This document shows positions 46,401 to 57,223 of a stretch of 64,000 nucleotides of DNA, in pieces. Origin of the DNA: Rhytidiadelphus loreus (lineage: Eukaryota; Streptophyta; Bryopsida; Hypnales; Hylocomiaceae). Where the stretch lies: assembly GCA_947034895.1 (NCBI GenBank), contig OX344764.1, forward strand, positions 1,550,001 to 1,614,000, in the 5' to 3' direction. The notes beneath the pieces were generated by a model. That model made no database searches. It had not been told where the DNA came from and worked only from the letters and a program-made list of their open reading frames with translations. A program made the translations under genes and the position numbers. Each line of letters begins with the position of its first letter. The first letter of the stretch is position 1.

Positions 46401-47480
46401 ATCATATTACAACCTCAAATGGAGACATGACAATAAAATTTGGTGATTTTTGTCTATCAAGAAATTGCTACAATGCAAATTTGGCGGGAAAAAAATCTAT
46501 AAAGTGCAAACAATCAAATGTATAGGAAACTTGATTGAATTAAAATAAGCTTCAACAAATCCTTATCGTGCCATGTGCAACAAAATTGACACAATATTCT
46601 TGTGCATCTTGTCAATGAAGCATTCAAAATTCAAGAATTAGGAACCAAATTTGCACCATTCAAAAATGTAAACTACAATTTACTTTCACATTGTCCTCTC
46701 ACAACTCATTACACTTACTAATCTCAATCTCCTACTCAACACGCAAAGTTGGCTCGCAATCTAAAGAATGAAACCAAAACAAAAAGACAATGTAAAATCA
46801 CAATTAAAATAAAATATTGTTCACAAGGACTTAAGAATTTATTCATTATCTTAAAATTTTGAAGCTCAAAATTGAAGCTCAAAATCTCAAATTAGTTTTG
46901 AAGGGTTAAAAAAACACATTTTTTATTTATTTATTGTTTTTCAATGTTTATTTTATACAAATTGTGACGGTGGATTTGTCTTTAGTTTTTTTTGTTTAAG
47001 TTCATGAATTATCTATAGAAAAAGGGGAAAATATGCTAGTGTAATTTCTAGTGCAAATTGAGCATTCTATGCAACCCTATGAGCATGACGGGACTTTTTG
47101 TACCGTAGTGTGCAATTACCTAGCACACTCTTGCTTCACCTTCACCACAAGATCCAACCAAACAATTCATGTTACATGTTTCCCATCTTGTTTTGTAAAA
47201 ACTTGCTCATTATTCACTAAGAAGACCAACAAATGCTTGTTGTTTTAAATTTGGGAATCTTTTCAAGTAAATTTGTTCGATGCTTGCATTCAAGCAAGCT
47301 TTTCCAACCCTAAAACTCATTAGTTCTAGGATTTGCAGATCTTCAAAGTTGCAACAAAGTCACATATGAAGACATCTTACTTCTGAGTAAAAGTAATGAA
47401 GCTAAGCTATCAACACTCTCAAGTATTAGTAGAAGTGCTTAGATGCCTAGCATTGTGTATGGGGTGATCAATATGGTGAA
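43476..47480. other. AT-rich intergenic DNA, no gene seen
   Basis: No coding region, RNA gene or element ends could be supported. Short open frames lack domains and codon bias. Bases 44,970-45,300 are GC-richer but hold no convincing frame. Confidence 0.4.
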
Positions 47481-48095
47481 GATTGAATGCCCAAGGCCTT
47501 TTTTGAGCTTCTTGGAATTTGCTCTACATTGAACAAAAAGCAAACATTTGGATAACTTTTATCAACTTTTTTTGGAATTGTAACCATAAAAATTCAAACT
47601 AAACATGTTAGAGATCACATGGAAAAAGAAAACACAACAATATCCCTTACGGATTGAAAGACCATAATGTTTGATTACAAGGGTGTTAAACTTGTGATAG
47701 TGATTTGAAGCCTTTTCAATCCTCTTTTCACATGTCAAATCTAAAAGAATTGGTCACCGTACAAATATGAAGTGAAAGGGCATAGCATGCATAACCCCAA
47801 TTAATTTATAGCTTCTCAAAATCTATTCTACAACTCTTTTAAATGTATTTCTAATGTGATTTTTTTTCTAATATCTAATGTATTTGAGACTCATTTCCAA
47901 GAGCCCTCAATACTAGAAAATCAAGATTTGCAATGGACACCCTTGCATAGTATCTTGAATAGAAATATCATAATTAGAATTTTGATGCTAATAGACTTTG
48001 AAAGGAATTTTTTATAAATATAAGCTACTAGAAATGGTAACTTGGTTAGGTTTTATTTTAACTTCAAAGTATTGTCAACACCTAATTTGGTGACC
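47481..48095. mobile_element. decayed TTAA-family element D
   Basis: From GAATGCCCAAGGCC (47,484) onward the sequence follows the minus strand of element B (61,960-63,190), including TTTTGAGCTTC, CATGTTAGAGATCAC and ATAACCCC words. It lacks the Stowaway insertion present in B (the uninterrupted site is near 47,757-47,768), and its own right terminus is lost. The terminal CCCCTAA is also changed, so it is older than B. Confidence 0.65.
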
Positions 48096-51000
48096 ATAGA
48101 TGTCCTATAAGGTACCCATGTATGAGAATTAGTAGCCCAACTCGTGTCTAAAATTTTGTCTATTGCCTCTTGAATGATTTAGTTTCTGAATAGCAGGTGT
48201 TGCATCACTTTATAATAGTTTGATGGAAGTGAGTGCACTAAGTTTTTTTTTGTGTGTGCAAGCATTGACAATCGCTCACCATGATGGAGACAGATTCAAG
48301 GGCAGCCTCTTGTAGTGAAGGTTGATGATTATTGTTCTTTTAGAGGTCATAGTTTGAATTAATTCCTAAGTGGTCCACACTACATTCCTTTCTTGGTATA
48401 TAAGTAGTACTTTGAGGTACAAAAAATGTAGATAATTTTAGAATGCTCATATGATTGAAGTTTATTTTTTTATTATAGTCTCATGGTGCAATTCCACTAA
48501 CTTTGGAAAATTTGTGTATTTTGGAGGCATTGTTGTAAGTACTTTGAAATTACAAATACATATGATTTGACTTCAAAGGCAAGGAAATGGTGTATGCATT
48601 GACTTCAACTAGACATAAAATTTTAAAAAATATTTAGAAAATTCATGGACCCAATTCCTAAATAGAATTGTAGGAGAATGACCAGACAAACCTTTGAAAA
48701 CCTATTCTTTTCTTCACCTACCAACCTATTACATTTCAAGAACCTTTTAACTTACACTTATTCATTTCAGTTGAAAAAACACCCTTACTATAGCTATTTA
48801 TAAATCCAAGCATTCATATATTGTGTATAAATATAAACTACATTCATAATGGTAGACTAAAAACAACACAAACATTATGATAGAAGAATTCAAGATAGGT
48901 ATCACAAATCTTTTCAAAATAACAATGCATGCACAAAGTCATCTTGAATATTATAGAGAACTTGGTAGATTGGAACCAACATAGAAAGAGCTAGGTGTAT
49001 TTGGTTGAAGTTTGTGACCATGCCAACTCTAAGGACTACTATAGTTTTGTTTAGAGTATAGTAGTCTAGCAAGAATTCTTGGCAACCTCCTTATTTGATG
49101 CTTATAAATATATAAATGTAAGCCAATTTTTTTTTAATTCACACACGATTCAACCATACAAGTGCTTCTCAATTTTGTAGTTGGACATTTTCCCAAATGT
49201 GTTATGGAATATGGTATATTTGTAGGTTTTAAGGATTTTATAGACACATAGTGTATAGTGAACCACTTAGGGGAGAATATTGGCTATGATATTTTTACCT
49301 TTGTAGCTTGCATAGGTTTGTCACGCCAAGTATAATTGCGTATGAGACCTTTGGGTTGCTTAAATACAACCGCACATATATATGATTTAATGAACCACAT
49401 AGTATGTCATATATACTTTTGGAAGTCAATGAAGACATATGTCATTATTTCAAATCTATAAACAAAATTGTTGGCCTACCTATATCCCAACAAATTCTAT
49501 CTAGTTGATGTTGGCATCTAATGAGTTCCAAAAGAGTATGAGGATGTTCATTGTCATATCTACACTAATATCTATACCTTGTAAATAAAGTGTAGAGTCA
49601 TCCACAAAGATGAGGTTGTTGGTTTTTATGTCATTAAGGAGCTTCAAACTCTTGACACCTCGTGTTGAATAATCATAAATATTGCCTAGATGTTCCCTAG
49701 TTAATAGATATAGGTAGGTGCAAGTGGGTACCTTTGCATGACAAATAATTCTAATGGGAATGTGTCTTTGTTAGCACCATTTAATTTAATTGAAGCTAAT
49801 GCAAGTATTGTACAATACCATTATTACTTTGATCCAAATGTTGCATAATCTTAAATGTCATATTATAGCTTTGAAAAAGGTTTATGCTACACAATCATAG
49901 GCCTTCTCAAAATTGAAAATTAATGGAGGTCTTAATTAGTAGTAAATGAGGTTCTTGATGGATATATTTAGCTTAGTCTATGACTTCAAATGCCGTATAT
50001 TTATGATCAAATATAGCCTTGTTTGGTAGAAGCATTATTTGCAATAGCCTTATCAAAAGTAGAAGTTATTCTTGCATTGTCATGGCTAATAGTTTTGAAA
50101 AAAATCTTATAATGTTAAAAAATGTATAAATTTTAAGTCTTTGGCATATTATTTCATTTCTAAATTTTAAATAGAACTTATATACCAATCCAAATAGAGA
50201 GATTGGTCTAAAATTCTAGACCAAAAATTTATTGCCATTGTTTGGAAGTAAAATAATTTTACTTTAGTTCAATTTGATGCAAACATTGTAAGTTTCAAAA
50301 ATCTTTGTGAATAGTCCTTGCAAGTTTGTATTTGTCTCATCTTGAAAGACTTAAAATCCTATTCAAATTTGAAGCCTTGTCCAAAAAGAGGGCCTTAATT
50401 GCCATGGGTATCTTTAATTTGTAGAATTAGAAAAATGTGTGAGCTTCTAATTTTAGGCAAGGGTGATAAGGGGTGTTACACTTTTGATACATCACATATG
50501 TCTTGCCTCATTTGCTTTATTATTGGGGTCACTTGTATATAATATAGAATGGTAATTAGTTATATATACCATCATATCTTTTTATTTATATAGGACTACA
50601 TACTACCCCATTGTGTAGAAGTTTCTCGACAACTACAAATTTCCTCATCTAATTGTTGTGGTCTCCTAGTCTAACCCAAAAGACAAGATTTTACCAAATT
50701 AATATTAAATTTTTTGATGACAAATTTGTTGGAGTTCCACTTGGGCTTAGTCAAGGCTTTTGCAAGCATCTATGTTTTTCCAATTGATCATTTTGAAATT
50801 CCATTTGTGCCTCAAAGACCTTCACATAATTTTTCTAAATTATGTACAATTTTTTTGCAATCAACTTTGACTCTTTAATAAATCCAATGTTGGCTTTTAA
50901 TGATGCTAGCGCATGAGTATAGAGACATGAGTCTACAAACCTTGAACCTAGTTGTAGATAGGTACATTCAACCATTTAAAGATGCTTATAATATAGGTAC

Positions 51001-52350
51001 AAAATAACATAGAAAGAGTCTATAATATAGGTACCTATGGGTGATTGCAAGAAACACCAATACTGTTTTCCATCACAATTGGAGTGACAAAGTTGTTATC
51101 AGTCATAACTTTTGAAAAATGAAGCCAATATACTTGAAAATTTACTAGAGATGGCTAACTTGGAAGTCATGAGATTCCTTATTTTTCAAAAAAATTGAAA
51201 AAACATTCTATAATTAAAATTCAATTTAGCTAATTTGTCACACTTTGCATTTTAGGTTTTTTAGTATTGTGGAGTATCCAAAAATTATGATGTACACCTA
51301 AATTTTTTGTGGGCTATTCCCACACTAGACATGCATGTGCCTACCACAAGAAATAAGAAAAACACTACTTTTTGTCCTCCATATGCATGTAAATACTCAT
51401 AGTGTTGAGTGCATAAATTGTAGTTTTGACAAAACACTACCAAAATCATTTGGTCTTTCTTGCAACTATCCTTATAACATAGATACCTATAACCGTAGAA
51501 GGTGCATATAATGTAAATTCTTAGATTCTCATGGATTGGCATAGATTCTATACGTACATGCTAGCACTTACCTCGGCACTTACCTATTGGCCTTTGGTAT
51601 CAAGTATTATGTTTTTCTAATATGAATTGAAAGAAGAAGTTTCTTGTCTTCTTCAAGTGCTAAAAATTGTTTGTTAAAAAGCACATGTCTTTCACTTAAC
51701 TATATCGTGTTGTGTAATTTGATGAAAACATATGAGTAGTAATAGAAATATGTGTCATGGCCAAACAAACATTAGTCATGCCAATTCATTCTACAAGAGC
51801 AATTGATCCTTATATATATCCTGTCATCTCACGTATAACCAATCTTACAAGTAAAATATTTCAAGTTGTCAAATAGATATGAATCAATGACTCTAGATCT
51901 CAATAGAAGATCTTTATATGCCATAATTTTGCTTGATCGACTTCTTTTTATGTTGCCTTTTCCTTCTTTTTTTATCATCCACTCATACTCAATGATATTG
52001 AAGTCGCCCACTACTAACTACTATATGCCCAACAATAGACAATGTTGTATGTGTTGTAATAGTTTGGTTCTTGAGTTGGTTTCTATTATGCAAATAAACT
52101 TTGATACCTTACTTTATGTGCTTACACCACTGAAACAACACAAATTGTGTTTACTTTACATGATGCTCCATACTCACATACCATCTTTGATATACTTTGA
52201 GGAAAAAGGATGCACATTATCCCTTAGTAGCTATCCTTTTTCAATAGAAAATTTCGTTTCACTCCATAGTGAAGTCCTTCTTGGAAGTGATAATTATCTA
52301 GTCTTAATTTTCTTGGCATTATTTTAAAACTAGTTTGTATTCATGCATTA
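48096..52350 (-). mobile_element. decayed L1-type LINE retrotransposon
   Basis: Reading the minus strand, fragments occur in the order of plant L1 ORF2. An endonuclease core MGDFN lies at 51,997-52,011. The RT motif FRPISLFGLVYK is at 50,177-50,212. The RT catalytic block LIFVDDSTLYLQG lies around 49,573-49,611, with FVDD replacing the usual FADD. A zf-RVT-like NYTWRDKPMQATKVKI stretch is near 49,293-49,340. Frames shift and stops intervene throughout, so it is inactive. The exact ends, poly(A) tail and target duplication were not found; limits are approximate. Confidence 0.8.
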
Positions 52351-53279
52351 TTAATATGTCTAGTTTTGAATTTGACTATTGAAATCCCTAATTTCTCTCT
52401 TATTCTGCATTTTGTGTATGTTATGGCTTAGGTTCTACATGTTTAGGGATGTTCTAGTGAGGTCATTCTTTATTGAGAGTTACTTACATTAGAAAAGTAA
52501 GATACCTTTGAAAACTTGTTTGCTAAAATAAAATCATGCAACATTATAGTGGATTCCATTGAAATTTGCTACATTCATCAAAAGACAAATGTCAAAAGAA
52601 CAACATGAGGCAAACATTTGGTATTATGCTTAGTCAAATAACTCTACAATTGTACTTGTAACTATTCACCTTATTGTAACCCAAATTACAACTATTTGAG
52701 AATGCTCGTTTTAAGTTGAATACATCACAATAATGCATCTATTCCTAGCTACTTCGAATGGACAAAATGTTGCCTAAACTTGTCTACATTGATTTGTCCT
52801 ATTAAGTAACTAAGGAAATTCAACATAATCTAAAAAATGAATGACACTTTAAATTTTCATTTTTGTGGAAATTGGTACAATAGACTAATATTTCAACCTA
52901 CACAAATTCAAAATAGTGTGACTTTTGAAAATTAGTGTCACACACACTACTAAAACTAACAAGTATAGTTTAGAGACATTTCATACTACGTTCAAAGTCT
53001 CAACTCTTGAAGTCTTGAATATCAAAACACGTCGTGGAGATCAACCATCATCCACTATATTTCATCCGACCATCGTCTCTTTCATCCATAAACACCTGGG
53101 CGCCTCGCAGCGGCTTCGTCGGTGCGAGGCGCAGCGCAATCGCGAAACGCCCAGAATTATTCATAACCAACAGACGCAAATTGATTTGCGCGACGGAAAT
53201 CATCGCAGTCCCTAAGAATCCCAAATTTCAATCAGCAATTTGCGGAATTTGCAGCTTTTGTTGCCCGAAATTGGTTGCC

Positions 53280-53960
53280 ATGGCGATCGGGCGGCGGTTG
53301 GAGGTGTGGCGGATGCGCGGTTTGGTGAAGTACGCAGAAGCCGAGCTTCTGCAACACCAGCTGATAGAGCGACGTCGACTAGGGGGCTCAGACGTGGTTC
53401 TCTCTTTGCAACACCCTCCCACCTTCACCGTGGGCAAACGCCGCACTTTGCACAATTTGCTCGCCTCACCCGCGGATCTGGAAACTCTGAACGCAGAGGT
53501 TCACACCACTGAGCGTGGCGGAGACATCACGTACCACGGTCCAGGACAATCAGTGCTGTATCCGATTTTAGGATTACGGGAATTAAAAATCGGGGTACGA
53601 GCTTACGTCGAGGGGTTGGAGGATGTGATGGTGGCGGTGTGCAAGATGCATGGGGTGGAGGCTCGTGGGCGGATGAAGAAGGAGACTGGGGTTTGGGTGG
53701 AAGGGGTGCGGAAGATCGGCGCCATTGGGGTTAGGGTTTCGTCGGGGTCGATTACCTCTCATGGATTGGCGTTTAATGTGGATCCTGATCTTAGCCATTT
53801 TGATTATATTGTGCCGTGCGGGATAAGGGATAAGGAGGTGACGTCGTTGCGGAAGGAAATGGCGCCGGATGTGGCAGATGTGGATGCGGTGACGGAGGAG
53901 CTGATTCAGGGCTTGGCGACGCAGTTTGGGTTTGACGCTGTGGACACGGAGGTTACTTAG
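53280..53960 (+). CDS. LIP2: lipoyl(octanoyl) transferase, mitochondrial type
   Basis: An intronless frame of 226 residues belongs to the LipB/LIP2 family. It moves octanoyl groups from acyl carrier protein to lipoyl domains (first the H protein or E2 subunits), the first step of de novo lipoate attachment in mitochondria. Visible are SLQHPPTFTVGKRR, the RGGDITYHGPGQ motif, the conserved Lys in RKIGAIGVR, SHGLAFNV, and the acyl-carrying Cys in IVPCGIRDKEVTSLR. The start is the ATG at 53,280 in a good context (GTTGCCATGGCG). The length fits known plant mitochondrial LIP2 (about 235). An open frame continues upstream to 53,034 but has no ATG; it contains basic and Ser residues, as in a presequence, and would need an upstream exon or a non-AUG start. 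A plastid LIP2p is the alternative identity. Confidence 0.93.
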   Translation: MAIGRRLEVWRMRGLVKYAEAELLQHQLIERRRLGGSDVVLSLQHPPTFTVGKRRTLHNLLASPADLETLNAEVHTTERGGDITYHGPGQSVLYPILGLRELKIGVRAYVEGLEDVMVAVCKMHGVEARGRMKKETGVWVEGVRKIGAIGVRVSSGSITSHGLAFNVDPDLSHFDYIVPCGIRDKEVTSLRKEMAPDVADVDAVTEELIQGLATQFGFDAVDTEVT

Positions 53961-55749
53961 GTTTCTGCGCGCTTGGATTTTTAGGAGGTGATTTACTAGA
54001 GGAGACGAGGATGACGAAGCGGAGGAGTACATCTTTTTGCAACAGGTGCGTAATGATACCTTCGACTTTGATGCTCCATACCCAGAATTCCAAAAACTCT
54101 TTGGAGGGTTTCATTTTCAATCTCTAGTTAGGACTGGAAGGTGGAGTTGAAGTGTTGATCTATCACATTACTTCTGTCTTGGTTTTTTGAGGATTTTGAA
54201 TGTTAGAGCTGATCTTTGTTGATGCAGGAGTACTGTAACCATGCAGCAGGCTCGTCCCTTCAGTTTGCAGAAGAAGTCATGATTTTATTGGTGTGTCCAG
54301 ATCACTTACTTAGGGTTTCAATTAATCAGGGAATGACTAGTGTCACTTTGTTGAGTTTTTTGGGAGGCTATGTGACTACGGTAGAGTGGGTAGGGTGCTT
54401 TAGCATGTTACTCATTCAGAAATGGCTTGGTGCTGATGCAGGATCTCGGGATAGCTCTGCTGTGGCAGTCCCTCCTTCTACAATCCCACGAGATTCGATG
54501 GTAATTTGGAAGCACTCATTCGAATGGTGAGTGCCTTTGAACTACTTTCGATTCAATGTGAAGGGCATAATAACTTGCATTAAAAGACGTGGATAATTAT
54601 GACAGAGTAATTTGGCCTTACTTGTCTCTGAACTCTTCTCAAGTTTGGTACATAAACTTAAGGTTCAACTCTGGAGAGTGTGTTCCCAAATCCATAGAGT
54701 GTGGTACATGACCTAGAGCTTCAACGCTGTTGCTTCGGATCCATTTACAATAAACACAGCCAGAGTAGGACCGTTTTGTGGCCATCGTGGTGCATCTCTG
54801 ACTTGTACTATCTTTTCCGTTGTTAAATGTAACCATGGTTTTCAGTCCAGCAGTGCAGCTGTATCTTCTTAGTCAACCAATTTTTTTTGAACGAAGTGAT
54901 CAAGAATACAACTTGTGCGCACGAAGCTCATTAACTTCTAACTCCGAAGTCTGAGCGTATTAAGTGCCGAGATGGTCCAGTTTCTGCTTCCACATCTGTA
55001 GGAGTCCAAATGAATCATTTGGGAAGCTTGAAGGAATAGAAAGAGCACATGCCCTATATTTGACTTTATTAGTCCATTCTTGAACCAGTTGGAGTCCATC
55101 CTTTTTGGAAGAAATCTTGTGTAGGCTTACGTGGAGCTACTAGAATGATGGATAGAGTAATTGTGAATATGTTGGAAGAATCGTTTGGCTAGGAGAGAAT
55201 GGAAGAGACCTCGTAGAAAGAGAGAGAAACTCCAACCAGTTCATATGGTTGAGAGTCTGTTTCCGTAAGTTCCCACGATTCACTCCGAAGAGAAAGAGAA
55301 AGACTTGTAGGAACTTATATTTGATCTGCGTGCACATCAAAGATTCTCCCAGTTGCATTCATTCTGCTTAGGAAGTTATCATATTTGACTATAAGCTTTG
55401 ACAGTGTGTTTTTGTTTTATTTTGTTTGTTGTATCAATGGATATTAGAGTATGACCAGCTTTAAGTTCATGTGGGAGTTTGTATCTAATCTCAGGTACTC
55501 GGATTGTGTGCGATTGCCACTGTAACGTGTGTGCGATTCGCCACCTAAAATGGGCTCAATTCATTAGCTGTTCTGGGTGCGCAGGGTTGACCCCACGTTG
55601 CCGTTTGGAAAAGGAATCATTTACTCTGGAACGAGAGTTTGGGACATCTGCCAGCAGAGTGAGCCTGAGCGCCGGTGTATTTTCAGTGCTCCTCGTTGCT
55701 GTGTAGGGCAGTTATACCCTGTCGGGTACTGACAAGTGTCGGATATTCT
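53961..55749. other. LIP2 3' region and intergenic DNA
   Basis: No second gene is clear. Between 54,030 and 54,470 are sites resembling splice borders (CAACAG|GTGCGT near 54,045, GATGCAG|GAGTAC near 54,228), which may belong to an alternatively spliced LIP2 3' untranslated region. The open frames at 54,216-54,530 and 55,479-55,706 have no recognisable domain. Confidence 0.4.
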
Positions 55750-55821
55750 GGGTATCTGGTCTAGTGGTATGATTCTTGCTTAGGGTGCAAGAGGTCGGGA
55801 GTTCGATTCTCCCGATACCCC
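55750..55821 (+). tRNA. tRNA-Pro (anticodon AGG)
   Basis: A full cloverleaf can be drawn: acceptor stem GGGTATC / GATACCC, D arm with A box TGGTCTAGTGG, anticodon stem CTTGC / GCAAG around loop TTAGGGT (anticodon AGG, read as IGG after editing), T arm with B box GAGTTCGATTCTC, and discriminator C. No intron and no encoded CCA. It decodes CCU, CCC and CCA-type proline codons in cytosolic translation. It is a stand-alone Pol III gene. Confidence 0.96.
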
Positions 55822-55822
55822 C

Positions 55823-55829
55823 TTTTTTT
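55823..55829 (+). terminator. Pol III terminator of tRNA-Pro
   Basis: A run of seven T begins two bases after the tRNA; a second run of ten T lies at about 55,839-55,848 as a backup. Confidence 0.9.
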
Positions 55830-55849
55830 ATCTTCGACTTTTTTTTTTC

Positions 55850-57020
55850 TACTCTGCGATTCTGGGACTATAATTTATGATATCACCGTAAATTGAGCAC
55901 GACTTTTGTTTTATTTCGAGCAACAGCTGATAATAAGTATGTGCACATCATCTCAATCAAGTAGTTTTCAAGTTTAACACTTACTAATATTTCATACATT
56001 TCATACATGTTATCACATTCAGCATAAATACAAAAAGTATAGTATACCCACAAAAAGGATATTTTGTATCATGTTCAACATAAATACAGTACACCCCTAC
56101 GTGAAGGTCAGATTTGGCATAATCAAGTCATTTTTGTAAAAAAGTGCCACATGTCATCTTGTGAATGGTGTGAGGTGGTGTGGACCTTTGAGAACTTGAC
56201 TTGGAAATTCATGTACAAGAAGTACTAGCTCTATAAAAGAGAATCTCCTTTTTGTAGGCCTTTTCTATATCACATTCCATAGCTCTATAAAGGAGTAATA
56301 CTTTGAAGAATAAAGAATCTCATTGTGCCCAATTTGGTGGCAAACTTATGAGTTGAAGAGTAGGAAGTCCAATTTGAAGTGTTGTAACTTTTTGCATCTG
56401 ATGTCTAAATTTAATAAAAACTAGTTGTAAAATCTTTGCTCTCTCTTTTCTAGATTGTGTTGTAAAATTTTCGTGTCAATCCAAGTTGTTTTGAATGTTT
56501 AGGAGCCATTCAAAGTTCAAAATCTGGACATTTTTGGAATAAAATGAACTTTGGCTGCCTATTTCTTCATACAATTTGTTTCCAAAAATGTTTTGGCAAA
56601 GTTGCACATACTGGTGTACTTTGTGGTTGAATCTTCATATAAATTAAAGAAGTAATGAGTGTCAAAAGCATTTCGGTAGGAGGTTCAGCTTAACATTTTA
56701 ATTACTTTTTCATTTCAAAGCCATTTTGCTAATACAATTAGTCATTTGAATGATATTTTCTCTCACCAATGTATGATGGTTCTAAAGTACTTAATAGTTT
56801 TAAAGTTTTAAAGTTTTAGTAGGTTTAGAAATTGAATTTCACCTCTTAATGTGTTGCTAGGAAAATTTCACCATCCTTTTTCAACACTAAAACATTATAA
56901 TCTTACCATCTACAACACATACACTAAATACCTTAGTGACATTTAGACCTATAACACTTCATGTAACACTTCATGCCCAATGATGTTTTTAAATCCAAAA
57001 ATGCTAGAGACTCTTACGGG
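55850..57020. mobile_element. AT-rich spacer with decayed TTAA-family element H at about 56,330-57,020
   Basis: From about 56,385 (TTTTTGCATCTGATGTCTAAATT) to GGGTTAAAAGG at 57,018 the sequence follows element A in the same orientation, including GTTTAGGAGC, AGTAGGTTTAGAAATTGAATTTC and AGGAAAATTTC...CTTTTTCAACAC. The right end has ACGGGTTAA in place of AGGGGTTAA. The left end is not clear. No gene is seen. Confidence 0.55.
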
Positions 57021-57223
57021 TTAAAAGGTACCATTTGGAAGCAAATGAGCTTATCTTCATGCGGAATAAAGAATAGACACCCCTACAGAGAGAATAGTCC
57101 TCTGTTCAGGAATGTTATGGAATGAGCTTTACAACAAATCAACAGGGAGTTAGCAATGTAGTTTCAGTAACAGAAATTGAATTGTTCAATCCCGAGTAAT
57201 ACTAGTGTACAAGAATAGATTCA

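Noticed and set aside
51866..52327. 153-codon + strand frame
   Set aside because: Lies opposite the LINE endonuclease remnant, which has a recognisable GDFN motif on the minus strand.
53583..54032. 149-codon minus-strand frame opposite LIP2
   Set aside because: Antisense shadow of a clearly conserved gene; Arg/His-rich composition typical of such shadows.
54216..54530. 104-codon frame downstream of LIP2 as a separate gene
   Set aside because: No domain is seen; more likely LIP2 3' region or intergenic DNA.
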